This document shows positions 33,697 through 43,151 of a stretch of 64,000 bases of DNA, one piece after another; position 1 is the first letter of the stretch, and every line of letters starts with the position of its first letter. Source of the DNA: Bacillota bacterium (GTDB taxonomy: Bacteria > Bacillota > Negativicutes > Sporomusales > UBA7701). The translations under genes and the position numbers were made by a program. The stretch is taken from NCBI GenBank assembly GCA_023415775.1, contig JAEZJM010000027.1, forward strand, positions 50,314 through 114,313, written 5' to 3'. Under the pieces are notes generated by a model. The model was not told the DNA's origin. It did no database searches and saw only the letters and a list, made by a program, of their open reading frames with translations.

Positions 33697-34057
33697 CGCG
33701 ACTGTTTTCAGCCAGTCCCGAAAAATTGCTTTCGTAAAGCCGGCGACCATGGTCGACTTAGAAAAGCTGCTGAAAGAGTTTTTGCTTGGAGTGGGCGAAG
33801 CGTTATCCTATAACGGAATAATTCTCGGGCACATAAAAATGATGGCCAAAGTGCCGGCCGGTGGCGAGTTTCTCTTTTTGTCGCTCACCAGACTTGACCA
33901 GGTGGATATCAAAGCTTCGTCCGCGTGGGGCCAGGCGGAAGATGCCGGTGTCGACAGCTTAGAGCTGACCATCAATGTTTTGCTATTCGGCTACAGCAAA
34001 AACACAGTGGAGACGGTGGTAAACACTGCGTTACAAAAGGCGCTGATCCTGGACTGA
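33689..34057 (+). CDS. Small conserved-looking protein of unknown function
   Basis: This 122-residue protein probably starts at TTG 33689, overlapping the GTPase gene by 8 bp, so the two are translationally linked. It has no signal peptide, membrane helix or cysteines. The N-terminal half (RKIAFVKPATMVDLEKLLKE) and a Leu-rich C-terminal half (LELTINVLLFGYSKNTVETVVN, in part) suggest a compact alpha/beta fold. I do not recognise it; the overlap suggests a partner of the GTPase. Confidence 0.6.
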   Translation: MSDATVFSQSRKIAFVKPATMVDLEKLLKEFLLGVGEALSYNGIILGHIKMMAKVPAGGEFLFLSLTRLDQVDIKASSAWGQAEDAGVDSLELTINVLLFGYSKNTVETVVNTALQKALILD

Positions 34058-34125
34058 AGAAACTAGATAAAAATTTCACAAATTCTTGCCAGAAAAGTAG
34101 GAAAATTTAAATGCAAGGCGAATGT

Positions 34126-34135
34126 TGTATATACA
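34126..34135. promoter_or_regulatory. Proposed GntR operator 1 upstream of the CODH/ACS operon
   Basis: TGTATATACA is a perfect 10-bp palindrome of the GTnTAnAC type used by HutC-class GntR regulators. It lies in the 153-bp gap before the DUF3786-like gene, 32 bp (centre to centre, about three turns) from a second copy. Confidence 0.65.
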
Positions 34136-34157
34136 TATAGCCATTAATGATGGTGAA

Positions 34158-34167
34158 TGTATATACA
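34158..34167. promoter_or_regulatory. Proposed GntR operator 2 upstream of the CODH/ACS operon
   Basis: This is the second TGTATATACA, followed by TATA as in the copy before folD. It lies 44 bp before the first candidate start codon of the operon, so a regulator bound here could block initiation. A possible -10 (TATACT) lies at 34170-34175, but no convincing -35 was found. Confidence 0.65.
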
Positions 34168-34210
34168 TATATACTTCACCCCGCTTCTTTCAGGCAAATG
34201 AGAAAGGGAG

Positions 34211-34855
34211 ATGATGGTGGTGACCGACAACCTCAGACAGGCTTACGATCTCGCCTATCGAAAAGCCTGCGCCGAATTTGGGCGCTGGCAGCCGGCCGAC
34301 ATGGCCGCCAGCGGCGGTGCCGGCTTTGACGGCGCCAGCGGCGCCATCAGGCTGCGCTATGTGAATGACGATTATCTTATCAGCTGGCCCAGCGGCGAGG
34401 TGGCCTCGGCCGACGGCGAGCCTGTGCCGAACACCGTGAGAATCGTTCTTTTGCATTACCTGCTGCGGGCCGGTGGTCTGGCGCTCGGCGGCCGCCTTAT
34501 CTCCTTCAAGGAAATTACCAGTGGCGGCATGATATACCTCGACGCTTACAACAAAAGAATTGTAAACTATCTTCTCGGCGTGTTCGGCGCCCAGCCGGCT
34601 CTTCTGCCGGCGGCCGGCCGGATTATCGGCGGTACGAGGGCGTTATACGGCCAATATGGACTCAGAGTTGACATTTTGCCGCGGCTGCCTGTCACGTTTG
34701 CCCTCTGGGCCGGCGACGAAGAACTGCCGGCCAGCGCCTCCGTTCTTTACGATAGTAGCGCTCCGTCATATCTGCCCACCGAGGATCTGATCGAGGCCAC
34801 CGCCTACTGCGTGCGCCAGCTCGCGCGGGCCGGCAAGAAACTGGCAGCGGGTTAA
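34211..34855 (+). CDS. DUF3786-like protein at the head of the CODH/ACS operon
   Basis: This is a 214-residue soluble protein. The pattern LRYVNDDYLISWPSGEV, LLHYLLRAGGLALGGRLISFKEITSGGMIYLDAYNKR (in part) and FALWAGDEELPASASVLYDSSAPSYLPTEDLIEAT (in part) fits my memory of the DUF3786 family, which occurs with anaerobic corrinoid and CODH enzymes. The start is ambiguous: ATG 34211 and 34214 are close to the aaagggag site, while GTG 34217 or 34220 have better spacing. Function is unknown; a role in CODH/ACS maturation is a guess from position. Confidence 0.65.
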   Translation: MMVVTDNLRQAYDLAYRKACAEFGRWQPADMAASGGAGFDGASGAIRLRYVNDDYLISWPSGEVASADGEPVPNTVRIVLLHYLLRAGGLALGGRLISFKEITSGGMIYLDAYNKRIVNYLLGVFGAQPALLPAAGRIIGGTRALYGQYGLRVDILPRLPVTFALWAGDEELPASASVLYDSSAPSYLPTEDLIEATAYCVRQLARAGKKLAAG

Positions 34856-34916
34856 TCATCAGGCTGTTCAAAAACGAGCGAAGCATGTCGTTTGCGGCCT
34901 TACAGGAGGTGCCATT

Positions 34917-35684
34917 ATGAAAATCGCCGTGTCCGGCAAAGGCGGCGTCGGCAAAACCACGGTGTCCGCCAACCTGGCCCGCTTGTTCGCCGGCGACGGG
35001 TTCAAGGTTTACGCGGTTGACGCCGATCCCGACGCAAGTCTCGGCAGCGCCCTGGGACTAGACGACGCCTTACTGGCGGCCCTAAAGCCTGTCAGTGAGC
35101 TTCAGGAAGTTATCGCAGCCCGTAGCGGCGGCGGCGCCATGTACACTCTAAACCCCAAGGTAGATGATATTCTCGACGACTACAGCCTTACCCTGGAAGG
35201 TATCAGATTTTTCAGGATGGGCGGCGTGAAGCAGGGGGGATCGGCCTGTTACTGCCGGGAGAATACCTTCCTCCACGCTTTGGTCGGGTCGCTCCTGCTC
35301 GACCGGCAGGACGTCGTGGTTCTCGACATGGGAGCCGGGATTGAGCACCTTACCCGTGGAACCGCCAAAGGTGTCGACGTCATGCTGGTGGTTACCGAGC
35401 CCACCAAAAACAGCGTAAATACCGCCAAGGTCGTTCAGAAACTAGCCGGCGACCTCGGTATAAGGGCAGTAAAGGTTGTAGGAAACAAAATCCGCGGACC
35501 GGAGGATGAGGCTTTCCTGCGGGCGGCTTTTGCCCCGGACGATATTATCGGCCTCTTACCCTTTGACGAGGCGGTGCTGGAAGCGGCGCGCGGCGGTCCG
35601 TCGGATATGAGCGGCGACAGCGGCCCGCTGGGACGGGCGATGCGCGCTATATACAGCCAATTTGCCAATAAAAAAAGCAAGTGA
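34917..35684 (+). CDS. cooC: CooC-type nickel-insertion ATPase
   Basis: This is a 255-residue MinD/ParA-like ATPase with deviant Walker A GKGGVGKTT (residues 7-15) and the nickel-binding CxC pair at about Cys111 and Cys113 (SACYCREN). CooC proteins use ATP to load nickel into the C-cluster of carbon monoxide dehydrogenase, which is encoded next (24 bp away). The ribosome site aggaggtg precedes ATG 34917. A paralog with the same CxC motif is at 43136. Confidence 0.92.
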   Translation: MKIAVSGKGGVGKTTVSANLARLFAGDGFKVYAVDADPDASLGSALGLDDALLAALKPVSELQEVIAARSGGGAMYTLNPKVDDILDDYSLTLEGIRFFRMGGVKQGGSACYCRENTFLHALVGSLLLDRQDVVVLDMGAGIEHLTRGTAKGVDVMLVVTEPTKNSVNTAKVVQKLAGDLGIRAVKVVGNKIRGPEDEAFLRAAFAPDDIIGLLPFDEAVLEAARGGPSDMSGDSGPLGRAMRAIYSQFANKKSK

Positions 35685-35708
35685 TTCAACAATACAGGAG
35701 GTTAAAAC

Positions 35709-37664
35709 ATGTCGGAAATGGAGTTCGAAAAATCCACAGTTGACCCTGCGGCGCGGGCTATGATGGTCAAAGCCAAGAAAATCGGCTTCCTGACCAGCTT
35801 CGACCGGGCCAAGGCCCAGGAGCCCCGCTGCAACTTCGGCAATACAGGCATCTGCTGCCGTATCTGCATGCAGGGGCCATGCCGGATAATCCCGAAAAAA
35901 CCCGGGGCCAACAAAGGCATCTGTGGAGCGATGGACTATACCATCGTTGCCCGCAACACTGTCCGTATGATCGCCGGCGGCGCCTCCGCCCACTCCGACC
36001 ACGGCCGCCATATCGCCAACACCGTCCTCCACGTGGCCGAAGGCAAAGTACATGACTATAAAATCACCGACCCCGGCAAGCTCATGAAGGTCGCCAAGCG
36101 GATCGGCGTGGCTACTGAAGGCCGCCCGGTAAACGACGTGGCCAAGGATGTGGCAAGCGAGGCCCTTAAAGACTTCGGCCGCCAGGACGGGGCGCCCTGC
36201 ACCTGGGTCGAGACCACCGTCACCGAAGGCCGCAAGAAAAAATTCAAAGATACCACCATCATGCCCTCGAGTATCAACGGCGCCATCGCCGAGCTTCTCC
36301 ACCAGACCCACGTCGGCAACGACAGCGACCCGGTCAACACCATCTTCGGCGGCCTTAAGGCGGCCCTCGGCGACTACGACGGCATGCACCTGGCCACCGA
36401 CCTTTCCGACGTCCTCTTCGGCACCCCGCAGCCTACCGTCACCGAAGCCAACCTCGGCGTGCTCGACCCCGACATGGTCAACATCTGCGTCCACGGCCAC
36501 AATCCGCTTCTCAGCCAGGTCATCGTCGATGTCGCCCGCGAAATGCAAGACGAGGCCAAGGCTGTCGGCGCCAAAGGCATCAAGCTCTCCGGCATCTGCT
36601 GCACAGGCAACGAGGTCCTCGGCCGGGCCGGCGTGGCTATCGCCACCAACTTTGCCACCCAGGAGCTTGCCATCATGACCGGTCTCGTCGACGCCATCGT
36701 TGTCGATGTCCAGTGTATCATGCCCAGCCTCAGGACCCTGTCCCAGTGCTTCCACACTAAAGTCGTCACCACCATGTCGTTGACCAAGATCCCCGGCTCC
36801 TATCATTTCGAGTTTGATGAGGATCACGCTTTCGACAGCGCCCGGGCGATCATCCGTCTGGCCATAGACACCTACAAACAACGCGACCCCGAGAAAATCA
36901 GCCTTTCTGACCGCAAGAACAAAGTCGTTGCCGGTTTCAGCACGGAAGCCATCCTCGAAATCTTTGCCAGCGTCAACCCGGATAATCCCATCAGCGTCCT
37001 CACCGACGCTATCAAAGCTGGTGAAATCAAGGGCGTTGCCCTCTTTGCCGGCTGCAACAACCTTAAGGGCATTCACAACGAAAACCACATCGGCGTTGCC
37101 AAACAACTGGCCGCCAACGACGTCTTCCTCATCGCCACCGGTTGCGCCGGCCAGGCTTACGCCATGGAAGGCCTCCTGACCCCCGAGGCGGTGGACGCCT
37201 ACGCCGGTCCCGGCCTGAAAGCCTTCATGAAGAAGATCAGCGCCAAAGCTAACCTCAAATGCGACCTGCCGCTCATCTTCCATATGGGCTCGTGCGTTGA
37301 CAACTCCCGGGCCACCGATCTTTTGACCATGATGGCCAACGAGATGGGCGTCGACACCCCGGAAGTCCCCTTCGTCGCCTCGGCTCCCGAGCCGATGTCA
37401 GAAAAGGCCGTCGCCATCGGCGCCTGGAACGTCGTCATGGGTCTTCCTGTCCATATCGGCGTCATCGCCCCCACCACCGGCAGCGACCTTGTACACGGCG
37501 TCGTCACCCAGATCGCCAAAGACGTTTTCGGTGGCTACTTCATCATGGAAACCGACTACCAGAAGGGCACCGACAAGCTGCTGGCCGCCCTGGACGAGCG
37601 GGCCTGGAAGCTGCGCATCCGCCGACTCGCCAGGGAAAAATACGCTGCGAGCGACGCCCAGTAG
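35709..37664 (+). CDS. acsA: Carbon monoxide dehydrogenase catalytic subunit (AcsA/CooS)
   Basis: This is the nickel-iron CODH that interconverts CO2 and CO and feeds CO to AcsB. The 651-residue protein has the N-terminal cluster ligands around CNFGNTGICCRICMQGPCRI, C-cluster region segments such as GICCTGNEVLGRAGV, GCNNLKGIHNENH, ATGCAGQAYAMEG and MGSCVDNSRATDL. Length and motifs match AcsA of acetogens. A strong ribosome site lies at aggaggtt. It is followed after 18 bp by acsB. Confidence 0.97.
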   Translation: MSEMEFEKSTVDPAARAMMVKAKKIGFLTSFDRAKAQEPRCNFGNTGICCRICMQGPCRIIPKKPGANKGICGAMDYTIVARNTVRMIAGGASAHSDHGRHIANTVLHVAEGKVHDYKITDPGKLMKVAKRIGVATEGRPVNDVAKDVASEALKDFGRQDGAPCTWVETTVTEGRKKKFKDTTIMPSSINGAIAELLHQTHVGNDSDPVNTIFGGLKAALGDYDGMHLATDLSDVLFGTPQPTVTEANLGVLDPDMVNICVHGHNPLLSQVIVDVAREMQDEAKAVGAKGIKLSGICCTGNEVLGRAGVAIATNFATQELAIMTGLVDAIVVDVQCIMPSLRTLSQCFHTKVVTTMSLTKIPGSYHFEFDEDHAFDSARAIIRLAIDTYKQRDPEKISLSDRKNKVVAGFSTEAILEIFASVNPDNPISVLTDAIKAGEIKGVALFAGCNNLKGIHNENHIGVAKQLAANDVFLIATGCAGQAYAMEGLLTPEAVDAYAGPGLKAFMKKISAKANLKCDLPLIFHMGSCVDNSRATDLLTMMANEMGVDTPEVPFVASAPEPMSEKAVAIGAWNVVMGLPVHIGVIAPTTGSDLVHGVVTQIAKDVFGGYFIMETDYQKGTDKLLAALDERAWKLRIRRLAREKYAASDAQ

Positions 37665-37682
37665 GAAAGGGAGGGGAACAAC

Positions 37683-39812
37683 ATGTCCACAGCACTATTT
37701 AAGGCCACCTACGAAGGGGCCGTCATCGCCACCAGCTACGCCCAGATCCTGCTGGAAAAAGCCATCAAGGACTACGGCGCCGACACGCCTGTCAAATATC
37801 CCGATACCGCTTACCGCCTGCCGGTCATTACCGCGCTTTCCGGCGAAGAGGTAAACGTTCTCGGCGACCTGCCGCCCATCCTCGGCCGCATCCGCTCCAG
37901 CCATATCCGCGAGGAACTCACCTTCGAGAACGCCAAGCTGAACGGCGAAGCCACCCACTACGCCGCCGAAATTATCGAAGCCCTCCGTTACCTCAACGGC
38001 GCCAAGCCGGAGGAAGCCCCCTGGACCGGCTTCCTCAGCGACCCCATCCTCCGCAAGTTCGGCGTGCCGCTTGTCGACAACACCATCCCCGGCGTCGCCG
38101 TCATCATCGGTAAGGCCCGCACCTCCAAGGAAGCCGCCAAGCTCATCAAGAACCTCCAGTCCAAGGGACTCATGATTTTCCTGGTAAACGAAATCATCGA
38201 GCAGCTCCTCGAAGAGAACGTCAAGCTGGGGGTCGATTACATCGCCTTCCCCCTCGGCAACTTCACCCAGGCCATTCACGCGGTCAACTTCGCCTACCGC
38301 GCCGGCCTGGCCTTTGGCGGCATCAAGCCGGGAGCCCGGAGTGAAGCCCTGGATTACCAGGCCCGCCGGGTATTCGCCTTCGTGCTGGCCCTTGGCGAAC
38401 TCGACGAAGTAAAGATCGCCGCCGAAATGGGCGCCATCGGCATGGGCTTCCCGGTTGTTACCGATCAGCCTCTGGCCGAGGAAATCCCCGACTGGTTCGT
38501 GTCCGAACCCGACTACGACAAAATGGTCAAACTCGCCCTTGAACTACGCGGCATCAAGCTGAAGATTGTCGACATCCCGGTGCCGATCACCGTCGGACCG
38601 GCCTTCGAAGGCGAAACCATCCGCCGCGCCGACGCCCACCTGGAGTTTGGCGGCGGCAAGACCACCGCCTTCGAGCTTGTGCGGATGGTCGGTCCCGACG
38701 AAATCGAGGACGGCAAGATAACTGTCATCGGCCCGGAAATAACCGACATCAACGAGGGCGACCGTCTGCCGCTCGGCATCATTGTCGACATCTACGGACG
38801 CAAGATGCAGGAAGACTTCGAGGGCGTCCTCGAGCGCCGCATCCATTACTTCGTCAACTACGGCGAGGGACTGTGGCACGTCGCCCAGCGCGACCTGGCT
38901 TGGATCAGGATAGCCAAAACGGCCGCCGCCGCCGGCTTCAAAATCCGCGACATCGGTGAAATCCTGATCGCCAAGTTCAAATCCGACTACCCGGCCATCG
39001 TCGACCGCGTCCAGGTCACCCTGATAACCGACCAGGCCAAGGTGGACGAAAAAATCAAAATAGCCCGCGAGAAATACGTAGCCCGCGACGCCCGCCTCAA
39101 AGGCCTGACCGACGACGCTGTCGACACCTTCTACTCCTGTATCCTCTGCCAGTCCTTCGCCCCCAACCATGTCTGCATCGTCACCCCCGAGCGGGTCGGT
39201 CTGTGCGGCGCCGTCAGCTGGCTGGACGCCAAAGCCTCCAACGAGATCACTCCCACCGGCCCCAATCAGCCGATCGCCAAGGGCGAATGTCTTGACGCCG
39301 AAAAAGGCATGTGGCAGAACGTCAACGAGTACCTGTATAACGCCTCCAACCGGACACTGGAGGAAGTCAACCTCTACACCCTGATGGACCGTCCGATGAC
39401 CTCCTGCGGCTGTTTTGAGGCCATCCTGGCCATCACCCCCGAGGCCAACGGCATCATGGTCACCACCCGTGAATTCGCCGGCAACACCCCCTGCGGTATG
39501 TCGTTTTCGACCTTGGCCGGCTCGGTGGGTGGCGGTCTGCAGTCGCCGGGCTTCATGGGCATAGGCCGTCGCTACATCGTAAGCAATAAGTTCATTCCCG
39601 CCGACGGCGGCGTTGCCCGCATCGTCTGGATGCCCAAGGAACTCAAGGAGTTCCTGCGGGCCGACTTAACCGAGCAGGCCGTCAAGCAGGGACTGGGCGA
39701 GGACTTTATCGACAAGATTGCCGACGAGACTGTCGGCTGCACCATCGATGAAATTTTGCCCTTCCTGGAGGATAAAGGGCATCCGGCCCTTACGATGGAC
39801 CCGATAATGTAA
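37683..39812 (+). CDS. acsB: Acetyl-CoA synthase subunit (AcsB)
   Basis: AcsB joins CO, a methyl group from the corrinoid protein and CoA at the nickel-nickel-[4Fe-4S] A-cluster. In the 709-residue product the A-cluster ligands are visible: Cys486, Cys489, Cys498 and Cys508 (CILCQSF through VGLCGAVSW) and the CGC pair at 575-577 (TSCGCFEAI). The spacing equals that of the Moorella enzyme with an offset of 20 residues, so all ligands are intact. The ATG has ggaggggaa upstream. Confidence 0.97.
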   Translation: MSTALFKATYEGAVIATSYAQILLEKAIKDYGADTPVKYPDTAYRLPVITALSGEEVNVLGDLPPILGRIRSSHIREELTFENAKLNGEATHYAAEIIEALRYLNGAKPEEAPWTGFLSDPILRKFGVPLVDNTIPGVAVIIGKARTSKEAAKLIKNLQSKGLMIFLVNEIIEQLLEENVKLGVDYIAFPLGNFTQAIHAVNFAYRAGLAFGGIKPGARSEALDYQARRVFAFVLALGELDEVKIAAEMGAIGMGFPVVTDQPLAEEIPDWFVSEPDYDKMVKLALELRGIKLKIVDIPVPITVGPAFEGETIRRADAHLEFGGGKTTAFELVRMVGPDEIEDGKITVIGPEITDINEGDRLPLGIIVDIYGRKMQEDFEGVLERRIHYFVNYGEGLWHVAQRDLAWIRIAKTAAAAGFKIRDIGEILIAKFKSDYPAIVDRVQVTLITDQAKVDEKIKIAREKYVARDARLKGLTDDAVDTFYSCILCQSFAPNHVCIVTPERVGLCGAVSWLDAKASNEITPTGPNQPIAKGECLDAEKGMWQNVNEYLYNASNRTLEEVNLYTLMDRPMTSCGCFEAILAITPEANGIMVTTREFAGNTPCGMSFSTLAGSVGGGLQSPGFMGIGRRYIVSNKFIPADGGVARIVWMPKELKEFLRADLTEQAVKQGLGEDFIDKIADETVGCTIDEILPFLEDKGHPALTMDPIM

Positions 39813-39890
39813 TGCTTGCGGCGCCAGGGGCGGGTACGCCTACCCCTGGCAGCGCTGCGCAATAAAGGAAATCCGGAAAGGGGAAAAACC

Positions 39891-41225
39891 ATGGCTTTAA
39901 CCGGTTTAGACATCTTCAAGCAACTACCCAAAAAGAACTGCAAAGAGTGCGGCGCACCCACCTGCCTGGCCTTCGCTATGTCGATCGCCGCCGGCAAGGC
40001 TGCCTTAGAGCAGTGCCCCTACGTGTCGGAGGAAGCCAAGGAGGCCCTGGGCTCGGCCGCTGCCCCGCCCATACGCTTGGTTACCGTCGGCGCCGGCGCG
40101 AAGGCATTGGCCCTCGGCGACGAAACCGTCATTTTCCGTCACGACAAAACCTTTTGCCATCCGACCGGCCTTGCGATAACCGTCGAGGACACCCTGGCGG
40201 GCGAAGCCATGGCGGCCAAGGTGGCCAAAATCAACGATCTCCAGGTGGAACGGGTCGGCCAGCAACTGGCCGTCGATCTGATCGCCGTCGTCAACGCGTC
40301 CGGCAGCCCGGCCACCTTCAAGGACGCGGTCGCCAAAGTCGCCTCGCTGACTGAACTGCCGCTCGTCCTTGTAAGCGAAAACCTCGAGGCCGTCGCCGCC
40401 GCCCTGCCGCCGGTCGCGGCTAAGAAACCGCTGGTATACGCCGCCACCGCCGACAACTACGAGAAGATGGTCGAACTGGCCAAAGCCAATGCCTGCCCGC
40501 TGGCGGTCAGGGGAAAAAACCTGGCCGACACCGCCGACCTTGTGGAGAAAATCGCCCCGCTGTACAAAGAACTGGTCATCGATACCGGCAGCCGCGAGAC
40601 CGCCCAGGTGCTGGCCGACCAGACCCAGATCCGCCGACTGGCCATCAAGAAGAAATTCCGTCCCTTCGGCTACCCGACCATCACGTTTACCAGCGCGGCC
40701 GACCCGCGCGCGGAAGTCATCCAGGCCAGCGTCTATGTCGCGAAATTCGCCGGCGTCATCGTCCTCAAGGCCGACGAAAAGTCCCAGATACTGCCGCTGC
40801 TCGCCTGGCGTCAGAACGTATATACCGACCCCCAGAAACCTATTGCCGTCGAGGCCAGGGTATATGAAATCGGCGCCGTAACGCCGCAGTCGCCGGTATA
40901 CATCTGCACCAACTTCGCCCTCACCTACTTCGCGGTCGAAGGCGAGGTGGCCGCCAGCAAGATCCCGGCCTACATCCTGCCGGTGGACACCGACGGCACT
41001 TCTGTCCTCACCTCTTGGGCCTCCGGCAAGTTCAGCGCCGACTCGATCACCGCCTTCCTGGAAAGCTCGGGCATAAAAGACAAAGTAAACCACAGCACCT
41101 GCGTCATCCCGGGATATACGGCGGTTTTGAGCGGCAAACTCAAGGAAAAGTCAAGCTGGAACGTGCTTGTCGGCCCGCAGGAAGCGGCCGGCATTCCGGC
41201 CTTCGCCAAGGCCAATTTCGCTTAA
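39891..41225 (+). CDS. acsC: Corrinoid iron-sulfur protein large subunit
   Basis: This 444-residue gamma subunit of CFeSP carries the methyl-cobalamin delivered to AcsB. The N-terminal [4Fe-4S] domain has Cys17, Cys20, Cys25 and Cys42 (NCKECGAPTC, then EQCPY). A TIM-barrel and C-terminal corrinoid domain follow. ATG 39891 (MALTGLDIFKQLPKKNC) matches homologs; the frame extends 25 codons further upstream without homology. Confidence 0.96.
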   Translation: MALTGLDIFKQLPKKNCKECGAPTCLAFAMSIAAGKAALEQCPYVSEEAKEALGSAAAPPIRLVTVGAGAKALALGDETVIFRHDKTFCHPTGLAITVEDTLAGEAMAAKVAKINDLQVERVGQQLAVDLIAVVNASGSPATFKDAVAKVASLTELPLVLVSENLEAVAAALPPVAAKKPLVYAATADNYEKMVELAKANACPLAVRGKNLADTADLVEKIAPLYKELVIDTGSRETAQVLADQTQIRRLAIKKKFRPFGYPTITFTSAADPRAEVIQASVYVAKFAGVIVLKADEKSQILPLLAWRQNVYTDPQKPIAVEARVYEIGAVTPQSPVYICTNFALTYFAVEGEVAASKIPAYILPVDTDGTSVLTSWASGKFSADSITAFLESSGIKDKVNHSTCVIPGYTAVLSGKLKEKSSWNVLVGPQEAAGIPAFAKANFA

Positions 41226-41246
41226 ACCCGACCGGAGGCGTGCCTG

Positions 41247-43151
41247 GTGGAAAAATGCAGTGTGCTGTTTCAGCCTGATAACAAAAAAGTATCCGTCGCC
41301 GTCGGCACCGATCTATTGACCGTCGCCCGCCTCGCGGGCGCGAGTCTCAAATGCGGCTGCGGCGGCGAGGGAAGCTGTGGCAAATGCCTGGTCATGGTTC
41401 TCAGCGGCCGGACGGAAACAGATGGTCCGCCGGCCAGGGACGGTCTGTCGGTCGCCTGTAGGACTTTTGCGGCCGGCGACCTGGTGGTCGAAATACCGGC
41501 TGCCTCGAGACTCGACGGGCAGCAGGTGCTCATCGACCTTCCCGCCAACGGCTATGCGGCTTACCAGGCCTTTTCCTTCGATCCTGTCTGCAAAAAGATC
41601 AGCCTTGCCCTGACACCGCCCAGCCTGCTTGACGCGACCGGCGATGCCGACCGGCTGGCCCTGGAATTCAAGCGGGCCACCGGCCTCGACATAAGCTTCG
41701 GCTTGGCCGAACTGCGGGCGCTTCCGGCCGCCCTGCGGGCCGGCAACTGGAATATCGACGTAACCTATGCCTTTTTTGGAGGCACGGCGACAGCCATTGC
41801 CGTCGAGCCGCATGATGCCGCCAAAGGCCTCTGGGGTTTGGCGGTAGATGTCGGTACGACGACCGTCGCCGCCTATCTGGTCGACCTCGCCACCGGCCGC
41901 ATCGCCGGCAAGGCAGGCAGCCACAACCGGCAAGCCGCTTACGGCGACGACGTTATCACCCGCATCATCTACACCGACGAGACGGTGGGGGGACTGACCG
42001 ACCTGCAGCGGGCCATCGTCGCTACGATCAACGACCTTGCGGCCGCCCTGGCCGAAAGGCGCCAGGTGGCTCTCAGCGATATCAGGGCGGTAGTGATTGC
42101 CGGCAATACGACCATGACGCATCTCCTCCTCGGTCTGCCGCCGGCGAACATCCGCCTGGAGCCCTACGTGCCGGCCGCCGGTCGCTTTCCCCGGGTTACG
42201 GCCGGCGAGCTCGGGCTGGACATTCACCCGCAGGCTGTCATCTGCTGCCTGCCGGCGGTGGCCAGTTATGTGGGCGGCGACATCGTCGCCGGCGTTACCG
42301 TAAACGGCATGGCTGCCGAGGAGCCGCTGACCCTCTTTCTCGACATCGGCACAAATGGCGAGATGGTGCTTGGTAACCGCGACTGGTTGGTAAGCTGCGC
42401 CTGCTCGGCCGGCCCGGCTTTCGAAGGCGCCGGCATCACCCACGGCATGCGGGCCGTGCCGGGAGCCATTGCCAGCCTCGTAATTGACAAAGAGACCTAC
42501 GAAGTCAGCTATAAAACTATCGACGGGAAACCGCCGCAGGGATTGTGCGGCTCCGGGCTCATCGACGCTCTGGCCAAGCTCCGGCGGGCCGGGGTAATCG
42601 ACCGGGCCGGTCAGCTTCAGCAGGACCTTCCTACCCCCAGGCTTCGCCACGGCCAGGCCGGGCGTGAATTCGTCCTGGCCTGGGCGGAGGAAGCGGCCGG
42701 CGTCGACATCGTTCTTGCCGAGGCCGACATCAAGAACCTGCTGCGCGCCAAAGCGGCTGTATACGCCGGCGTCCGCAGCCTGCTGAAGATGGTCGACCTT
42801 GACCTCGAAGCCATCGCAAGGGTCTATATCGCCGGCGGCTTCGGCAGCTATCTAAGCATAGCCGACGCCGTCAATATCGGTCTTTTGCCCGACCTGCCGG
42901 CAGCCGAATACGCCTTCCTCGGCAATACGTCCGTCCAGGGAGCCTACGCCGCCCTCACTTCGGCCGCGGCTCTGGCGGCAGCAGAGGAACAGGCCGGCCG
43001 ACTGACCTACATCGAACTGTCGGCAGGCAATCTGTTCATGGAAGAATTCATCTCGGCCCTCTTCCTGCCCCATACCGACCTAGGCCTCTTCCCATCGGTC
43101 GCCGATGATCCCATGAAAATTCAGGAGGAATCCACATGGCAAAGCAGATAG
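41247..43151 (+). CDS. acsV: Reductive activator of the corrinoid iron-sulfur protein (RACo)
   Basis: RACo uses ATP to drive reduction of Co(II) to Co(I) in CFeSP. The 634-residue product has an N-terminal [2Fe-2S] ferredoxin domain (Cys36, Cys38 or 44, Cys47 region CGCGGEGSCGKC; further Cys near 71), a linker, and an ASKHA ATPase domain (GLAVDVGTTTVAAYLVDL, VIAGNTTMTHLLLGL, LFLDIGTNGEMVLGN, CGSGLIDALA). The start is GTG 41247. Its 3' end overlaps the next gene by 16 bp, an unusually long overlap for this cluster. Confidence 0.93.
   Translation: MEKCSVLFQPDNKKVSVAVGTDLLTVARLAGASLKCGCGGEGSCGKCLVMVLSGRTETDGPPARDGLSVACRTFAAGDLVVEIPAASRLDGQQVLIDLPANGYAAYQAFSFDPVCKKISLALTPPSLLDATGDADRLALEFKRATGLDISFGLAELRALPAALRAGNWNIDVTYAFFGGTATAIAVEPHDAAKGLWGLAVDVGTTTVAAYLVDLATGRIAGKAGSHNRQAAYGDDVITRIIYTDETVGGLTDLQRAIVATINDLAAALAERRQVALSDIRAVVIAGNTTMTHLLLGLPPANIRLEPYVPAAGRFPRVTAGELGLDIHPQAVICCLPAVASYVGGDIVAGVTVNGMAAEEPLTLFLDIGTNGEMVLGNRDWLVSCACSAGPAFEGAGITHGMRAVPGAIASLVIDKETYEVSYKTIDGKPPQGLCGSGLIDALAKLRRAGVIDRAGQLQQDLPTPRLRHGQAGREFVLAWAEEAAGVDIVLAEADIKNLLRAKAAVYAGVRSLLKMVDLDLEAIARVYIAGGFGSYLSIADAVNIGLLPDLPAAEYAFLGNTSVQGAYAALTSAAALAAAEEQAGRLTYIELSAGNLFMEEFISALFLPHTDLGLFPSVADDPMKIQEESTWQSR

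Noticed and set aside
35556..37283. A 575-codon open frame on the minus strand opposite acsA
   Set aside because: It lies fully over cooC and acsA, which have unmistakable family motifs; its translation is low-complexity and Gly/Val/Asp-rich, the usual antisense shadow of a GC-rich gene.
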